64,000 nt of DNA from Candidatus Bathyarchaeum tardum (GTDB taxonomy: Archaea > Thermoproteota > Bathyarchaeia > Bathyarchaeales > Bathyarchaeaceae): NCBI GenBank assembly GCA_029762755.1, contig JARVGH010000004.1:124001-188000 (forward strand), given 5' to 3'. A program made the position numbers and the translations under genes. This document shows, piece after piece, positions 60,151 to 64,000 of the stretch; the stretch's first letter is position 1, and the number at the start of each line of letters is the position of its first letter. The notes below the pieces were generated by a model, which was not told the origin of the DNA, did no database searches, and worked only from the letters and a program-made list of their open reading frames with translations.

Positions 60151-60210
60151 CCGAGGCTATTGCATCGGAGGCGCGAAACCGCCTAGTCCTAAGTGAGGGA
60201 CAGAAAGAGA
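60151..60210 (+). ncRNA. Three-hairpin RNA leader motif, copy 2
   Basis: This is the second 60-nt copy of the leader at 6168-6227. Hairpins are CCGA/TCGG (60151-60154 with 60165-60168), GGCG/CGCC (60170-60173 with 60180-60183) and GTCC/GGAC (60186-60189 with 60198-60201). The conserved loop AAGTGA and tail ACAGAAAGAGA are shared. Relative to copy 1, C:G replaces U-G in the middle stem and U:A replaces C:G in the last stem, so pairing is kept. It ends 34 bases before the ATG of the first cassette-2 gene. Confidence 0.55.
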
Positions 60211-60244
60211 ACAAAAAATTTGGATAAACAAGAGGTTAAGCAAA

Positions 60245-60839
60245 ATGAAAAAAAAATAAATTAGCAATATACGCGTTACTATCTTTAGCTACTTTAGTAA
60301 TGTTTCTGATGATAATAAACCGTCCAATAGTGCAAAGCTTTACACATGGACACTACAATATAACTGAGCATGATGATCGTGTCACCGCTTCCCGTTGTGA
60401 CCATTTGATGGATCCACCTGGTGCTGACCCTTATAATGCATTCACATCTTGCGGCATCAACGCCATGTATAATGACGAAGACGATGCCTATACGGATGTA
60501 ACATATATTTACGTGAGAGGTTTTGGCGGACCAACTATGTGGCCCCATGATTGGACGTGTAATGGTGGTTCTATGACGTGCATGTATCAGGCCAATTGGA
60601 CGTATTCCTATTACTATGATTCCAACCAGCCAACATGGTCTTATGGTTATGCATGGCCCGGGTATTATCAACGATATGACAAATACACTTATGCCACTAA
60701 TGCTTATACGGTGGGGGCTCGGTGTAGCTCCTATTTCTACAATTATACTGATACCAACCAGTATGTTTACATTAGTTCGCCCATAAGTGCATGGGACATG
60801 TATGCAGGTGATGTCAATGAGAAGGATGAGACCTTTTGA
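60245..60839 (+). pseudogene. Secreted Tyr-rich protein of cassette 2, frameshifted at its start
   Basis: The ATG at 60245 is followed by nine A and then hits TAA. With eight A the frame would read MKKNKLAIYALLSLATLVMF, a signal peptide, joined to the open frame up to 60839. The mature part is Tyr-, Trp- and Asp-rich with several Cys (SRCDHLMDPPGADPYNAF, FTSCGINAMYNDEDDAY, WPHDWTCNGGSMTCMYQANW). No family is recognised. Either one base is extra in the A-run or transcriptional slippage restores the frame. It occupies the same cassette position as the gene at 6278-7243 but is not clearly homologous. Confidence 0.65.
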
Positions 60840-60871
60840 ACCATGAACATGTTTACATGAAGGAATGATAT

Positions 60872-61705
60872 ATGGACAAAAAACGTAATTCTCACGGGCT
60901 TAGGAAACTAGCATCTGCCAAAAAAGAATCTATCAATCGCATTTTCACGGGCATTTCACTAATAGCAGTAATAATCATTATTGTTATGCTTTGTCTATAC
61001 CCCACAGGTTCCCTTTCAGCCAGCACTCCCAACTTTCTAGAAACTGAACAACAGTTCAATTTGGATGTAACATACGCTTATGCGGGCAAAGGCATTCCAA
61101 ACGCTACTGTTACTGATTCTAAAGGAGTTCTATTGCATCCTCTAAGCCAATATCCCTCTGCAGTCTATTTCAACGTTACACGACCTACCGTTGAAGATGT
61201 GCTGTGCGACGCTATTCTTGAAGTTTTCAAAGTCACTATAGTATCCGACAAAGGACCCGCTGAAAATTTTGTTTTCTTCACAGGAACAAACTGCAATCCT
61301 TCTTTCGCCGATGTGGAATTAAACGCTTTAACTAGGGGCATCTACGATTTGTTTGATGAAAATAGCATCGACGGTGTGAGCGGTTTGTTTTGCTTCAATT
61401 GGACTGATGATGAATCCTTTTTGAGTGCAAAAGTCGGATCTTTTGGAACTTACACTAACTACAAAAACGGACTTGGTCTATGGAGTGCTGGAAAACCAAA
61501 CACAATTTCAGTTAAATTTCACAGAATTGGTCGCGTAACAATGACGAACAGAGCAATCTCGGTTCAACTAGACGCGATAAGCGCAAACAACAAAACACAG
61601 GTTCAACTCCAAGAATACAATGATGGTTTTCTCAAGAATGAGCTATTGCCAATGAATGAGCTCACACAAAATACCTGGTTTCAACCACTCAAAAAACAAT
61701 CCTAA
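60872..61705 (+). CDS. Paralogue X, membrane-anchored copy of cassette 2
   Basis: The 277-residue product has a basic N-terminus (MDKKRNSHGLRKLASAKK) and one transmembrane helix (about 26-46, ISLIAVIIIIVMLCLYPTG). The same extracellular domain as the protein at 7240-7911 follows, with FNLDVTYAYAGKG, SQYPSAVYFNV, FVFFTGTNCNPSF, DGVSGLF and NYKNGLGLWSAGKPN. It is the intact version, which makes the cassette 1 copy look N-terminally truncated. No known family. It lies 32 bases after the frameshifted secreted gene; an AAGGAATG precedes its ATG. Confidence 0.8.
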   Translation: MDKKRNSHGLRKLASAKKESINRIFTGISLIAVIIIIVMLCLYPTGSLSASTPNFLETEQQFNLDVTYAYAGKGIPNATVTDSKGVLLHPLSQYPSAVYFNVTRPTVEDVLCDAILEVFKVTIVSDKGPAENFVFFTGTNCNPSFADVELNALTRGIYDLFDENSIDGVSGLFCFNWTDDESFLSAKVGSFGTYTNYKNGLGLWSAGKPNTISVKFHRIGRVTMTNRAISVQLDAISANNKTQVQLQEYNDGFLKNELLPMNELTQNTWFQPLKKQS

Positions 61706-61830
61706 CCCCCTCCCCTTTTTTTGATTTTTTTAAAAAAAAAAAACTTCACCTTTGTTGTTCACAAGAATGATAAATGGATATTAAATAACCAAGTGAAGAT
61801 TTCAACTATTGAATAGTCTCATCAACTTTT

Positions 61831-61918
61831 CTTGACTCGATAAATGACTTTATGTCAAGGTTTGTTGACGAAAAAATACTTAAGTGAAAATATATGAATC
61901 GTTTTAGGGAGATTATGA
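61831..61918 (+). promoter_or_regulatory. GTCAAG/TTGAC operator and promoter, copy 2
   Basis: GTCAAG (61854-61859) and TTGAC (61865-61869) form the same dyad as at 8041, with a third half-site CTTGAC at 61831-61836. AAAAAATACTTAAG follows as the TATA-like element. TTTTAGGGAGATT is the leader before the ATG at 61919. Confidence 0.6.
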
Positions 61919-62425
61919 ATGCTTTGTAAACAACTATTATTTTCAAGCATCCTAATTCTCGTTTTGTTTAGTTTTTCTTTAATCAGTTCGGTTGCGGCAT
62001 CTTCGTTGATGTGGAACCAAACATATGGAGGAACAAATCCTGACAAGGCTTATTCTTTGGTTGAGACGTCTGATGGAGGATACGCCATAGCAGGCTACAC
62101 AACGTCTTTTGGAGCTGGAAACAGCGACTTTTGGTTGATTAAAACCGATATTCACGGGAATGTGGAGTGGAACCAAACATACGGAGGAGCAGAAGCTGAA
62201 TATGCTCAATCGTTGGTTGAGACGTCTGATGGAGGATACGCCATAGCAGGCTACACAACGTCTTTTGGAGCTGGAAACAGTGACTTTTGGTTGATTAAAA
62301 CCGATGAGATGGGTAATGTTCCAGAGTTTCCTTCATGGCTCTTTTTACCATTGTTTCTGGTTGCCACATCTTTTGCAGTAATTACAAAAAAGAAAGCATT
62401 TTGTCGAGTTAAAAGAACTAATTAG
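61919..62425 (+). CDS. Secreted two-repeat protein with PEF-CTERM-like tail
   Basis: The 168-residue product is the short paralogue of the protein at 8104-9345. It has a signal peptide (residues 6-28), two 52-residue repeats (SLVETSDGGYAIAGYTTSFG, then NSDFWLIKTD) and the tail VPEFPSWLFLPLFLVATSFAVITKKK, a PEF motif with helix and basic end. It is probably displayed at the surface. The stop codon TAG uses the first base of the adjacent IS5-type element as its G, so the insertion left the protein intact. The ATG at 61919 aligns with the paralogue start. Confidence 0.85.
   Translation: MLCKQLLFSSILILVLFSFSLISSVAASSLMWNQTYGGTNPDKAYSLVETSDGGYAIAGYTTSFGAGNSDFWLIKTDIHGNVEWNQTYGGAEAEYAQSLVETSDGGYAIAGYTTSFGAGNSDFWLIKTDEMGNVPEFPSWLFLPLFLVATSFAVITKKKAFCRVKRTN
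62057..62305 (+). repeat. Nearly identical 93-bp tandem coding repeat
   Basis: Bases 62057-62149 and 62213-62305 differ at one position (AACAGCGAC versus AACAGTGAC), with a period of 156 bp (52 codons). This points to a very recent duplication inside the gene. Confidence 0.9.
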
Positions 62426-63451
62426 GGTGTGCACAATTCGCTTTTTATAGTTTTTATTGCTAAGTTATTCTTTGAGCAGTCTGGGCTGGCACCCGCGATG
62501 CACCATTGATTTGGCGTCTAATGAGGGCTCCATAACCATTTGTCGTTGGGTCAAGCCCAATACTTGCTCACCGTCTTTAGGCTATTCTCGCCAAGTATCA
62601 GCGCTTTGATCGCTTCCACATCATAGCTTATCAATCCAGCCATAACCATAGCCGTCTTCTTCACCAAACCCCTAGGCCTCACCCAACAACCCTTCAAAAC
62701 ATTCGCTTTAAAATGCCCAATAAACTGCTCAACAAGATAACGCTTAGCCTTCAACAGTCCACTGGGCTCAATTTTGCGGCTTTTCCCTTTTCTGCGTGGA
62801 TTATCAGCAATTACTGGCTTAGCAGCTATCCCCACGACAGCTTTAATGTTTTGCTTTGAGTCGTATCCAGCATCAGCCAACACAAAGTCAGCCTCCAAAT
62901 CCTGTATCAGCCTTGGAAGAAATGGACCATCATAACGGTTACCCCTCGTAACTATCGCTCTTAGCGGCAAACCAAACTGGTTAACGACGGCATGCAGCTT
63001 AAAGCCTCTAAACTTTCCCCTGCTAGTAATGCCCAAACCTGCTTCTATATCGTACAAGTCTACCAGCGGTGTTGAGTCAACAACTGCAATCTTTGTTGGA
63101 CAAGCGAGTTGAAGCATGTCTGTTATCTTTAGGAAAGTCTGCTCCAAAATGTCAAGGAAGCGTCTCCACCATCTGCCAACAGTAGTTCTGTCAGGTACGG
63201 TGCTGCCTAATCCAAGCGTTTTAGCGATCCATTGATGTTTTTTGAGGTGTTCAACTACTCGCGTGTCATTGTCCAAGCCTTTGAGTCTAGCGTAGACTAG
63301 CACTCTTAGTGCCTTGACTGGTCCATAACCAGGGTTTCCTGGTCTTTTAGGCTCGGCTGGAACTATGGCTTTGTTGACGAAAAGCCTGACAACCTCACAG
63401 GCTTCCATAAAACAAAATATGACTTAAGAACACTTAAAATTGTGCACACCC
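62425..63451 (-). mobile_element. IS5-family insertion sequence
   Basis: The element of about 1.03 kb ends in 14-bp inverted repeats, GGGTGTGCACAATT (62425-62438) and AATTGTGCACACCC (63438-63451). It encodes one DDE transposase on the minus strand. A TA dinucleotide flanks both sides if one further C is included at the right end, so a 2-bp target duplication is possible. It sits exactly at the stop codon of the PEF-tailed gene. Confidence 0.88.
62551..63408 (-). CDS. IS5-family DDE transposase
   Basis: The 285-residue transposase shows an N-terminal DNA-binding region (GYGPVKALRVLVYARLKGL, VPDRTTVGRWWRRF). The RNase-H-like core has catalytic Asp in VVDSTPLVDLYD, second Asp in VLADAGYDSKQNIKAVVG, and Glu in KRYLVEQFIGHFKANV. 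Length and motif spacing fit the IS5 group. The frame is intact, so the element may still be active. Other copies are not present in this window. Confidence 0.95.
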   Translation of the reverse strand: MEACEVVRLFVNKAIVPAEPKRPGNPGYGPVKALRVLVYARLKGLDNDTRVVEHLKKHQWIAKTLGLGSTVPDRTTVGRWWRRFLDILEQTFLKITDMLQLACPTKIAVVDSTPLVDLYDIEAGLGITSRGKFRGFKLHAVVNQFGLPLRAIVTRGNRYDGPFLPRLIQDLEADFVLADAGYDSKQNIKAVVGIAAKPVIADNPRRKGKSRKIEPSGLLKAKRYLVEQFIGHFKANVLKGCWVRPRGLVKKTAMVMAGLISYDVEAIKALILGENSLKTVSKYWA

Positions 63452-63564
63452 CTAAACTAATAAGTAAATCACGCCACCAACTCGGACAGCCATCCAAAGG
63501 GATCACTAGAATTCGACAAAAATATGTGAAACAAAACCGGTGGTTCAAACGGTTTTGTAAAGCT

Positions 63565-63579
63565 ACTCCCCGCTACCAA
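63565..63579 (+). repeat. Right att-like repeat (tRNA-Met 3' remnant)
   Basis: ACTCCCCGCTACCAA repeats the tRNA-Met 3' end. It is preceded by CCGGTGGTTCAAACGG, a decayed T-arm-like block, separated from it by about 16 extra bases. This supports a partial tRNA copy at the far end of an integrated region. Confidence 0.6.
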
Positions 63580-63721
63580 CTCACACTAGGAACGTTTTAA
63601 CACTTGAATTTATTCCGATAATTCATTTTGTTAAATGAAAACCGTTCCATTGCAAGAACGACTCTGTTCTTCAGGGAGAGCTATACGGGTCAGCTCAATA
63701 GTTATTCATGTTGCTGAAAAC

Positions 63722-64000
63722 ATGGACAAAACGAAATTATTTGATGTTTTCTTTCTAATCATATTGAACCAAGTAGCTTTTTGTAGCATCAACGTTGTTT
63801 TTGCTTCTTCTGAAAATTGGGTTGAAGTTACTACATTAACTGGAGCGGGTGGTATTGGATCCACAAAATCCTTTACTATTGATCATGTTGATTGGAGAAT
63901 TAAATGGGAGATTGCACCAGGTAACAGTTCTGAAAGAACAGCCTTTCTGGCATATCTTTTCCCAGTAACTGGAATTAAAGGCAGTGAGCCATGGTTTGAA
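63722..64000 (+). CDS. Secreted protein, N-terminal part only
   Basis: An ATG at 63722 opens a frame that runs out of the window (93 codons visible). Residues 5-28 form a signal peptide (LFDVFFLIILNQVAFCSINVVFA). SSENWVEVTTLTGAGGIG and FTIDHVDWRIKWEIAPG follow, a beta-rich extracellular pattern seen in Bathyarchaeia-like secreted proteins. I recognise no family. It lies just outside the tRNA-bounded island. The start could also be the ATG at 63635 in another frame, but that one does not continue. Confidence 0.7.
   Translation, partial: MDKTKLFDVFFLIILNQVAFCSINVVFASSENWVEVTTLTGAGGIGSTKSFTIDHVDWRIKWEIAPGNSSERTAFLAYLFPVTGIKGSEPWFE

Noticed and set aside
60165-60210. Leader RNA as a c-di-GMP, cobalamin, fluoride or glycine riboswitch
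   Set aside because: None of the conserved cores I know for these classes is present; only the covarying hairpins can be supported.
63363-63548. 61-residue minus-strand frame across the right IS end
   Set aside because: It crosses the IS boundary, overlaps the transposase start and has no RBS.

Overview
The window looks like chromosome from an AT-rich archaeon of the TACK group, most likely a member of Bathyarchaeia. The support is a group II chaperonin, a single-fold HMf-type histone, TATA-box promoters, an initiator tRNA-Met with an A1:U72 pair and encoded CCA, methanofuran biosynthesis genes, many winged-helix regulators, and secreted proteins ending in PEF-CTERM-like tails. The lineage is inference; the archaeal assignment is secure.

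Layout. 0-5.6 kb: ROK kinase (partial), thermosome, histone, ADP-forming acyl-CoA synthetase fused to a GNAT domain, NifU-like protein. 6-10.5 kb: secreted-protein cassette 1 (structured RNA leader, aromatic-rich secreted protein, paralogue X, seven-repeat PEF-tailed protein) and a broken molybdopterin oxidoreductase. 10.5-17 kb: endonuclease IV, citrate synthase, large surface or membrane proteins. 17-19.4 kb: predicted alpha-ribazole salvage locus: CblS, CblT, and a divergent ribbon-helix-helix/CblS fusion whose kinase-like domain lacks a key Asp. 19.5-25.1 kb: MFS transporter, then a methanofuran cluster (HisA-like, mfnD, mfnF, mfnE, mfnB). 25-32 kb: MsrA, two PP-loop ATPases, a membrane winged-helix protein with a secreted beta-propeller protein, DJ-1. 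32.3-42.7 kb: a segment bounded by two 121-bp inverted repeats, holding a UbiA prenyltransferase, WecB, an Ig-like surface protein, a deoxysugar operon and malate dehydrogenase. 42.7-52 kb: cold-shock protein, antiporter, amino-acid permease, PepF, a CrtI-like oxidoreductase, small membrane proteins, CBS protein. 52.5-59.2 kb: UspA, an acidic/basic micropeptide pair, an HxlR regulator with a CopD-like protein, cupins, a YgbA-type protein, and iscU/iscS/tusA with an IscS lacking the PLP lysine. 59.4-63.6 kb: an island at the 3' end of tRNA-Met carrying secreted-protein cassette 2 and an IS5-type element.

Most notable: (1) the RHH-CblS fusion, which looks like a transcription factor built from a cofactor-salvage kinase; (2) the two syntenic secreted-protein cassettes sharing a covarying 60-nt RNA leader and a GTCAAG/CTTGAC operator; (3) the acidic/basic micropeptide operon; (4) the 121-bp, 120/121-identical inverted repeats around a 10-kb surface-sugar region, one of which forms the leader of the cold-shock gene.
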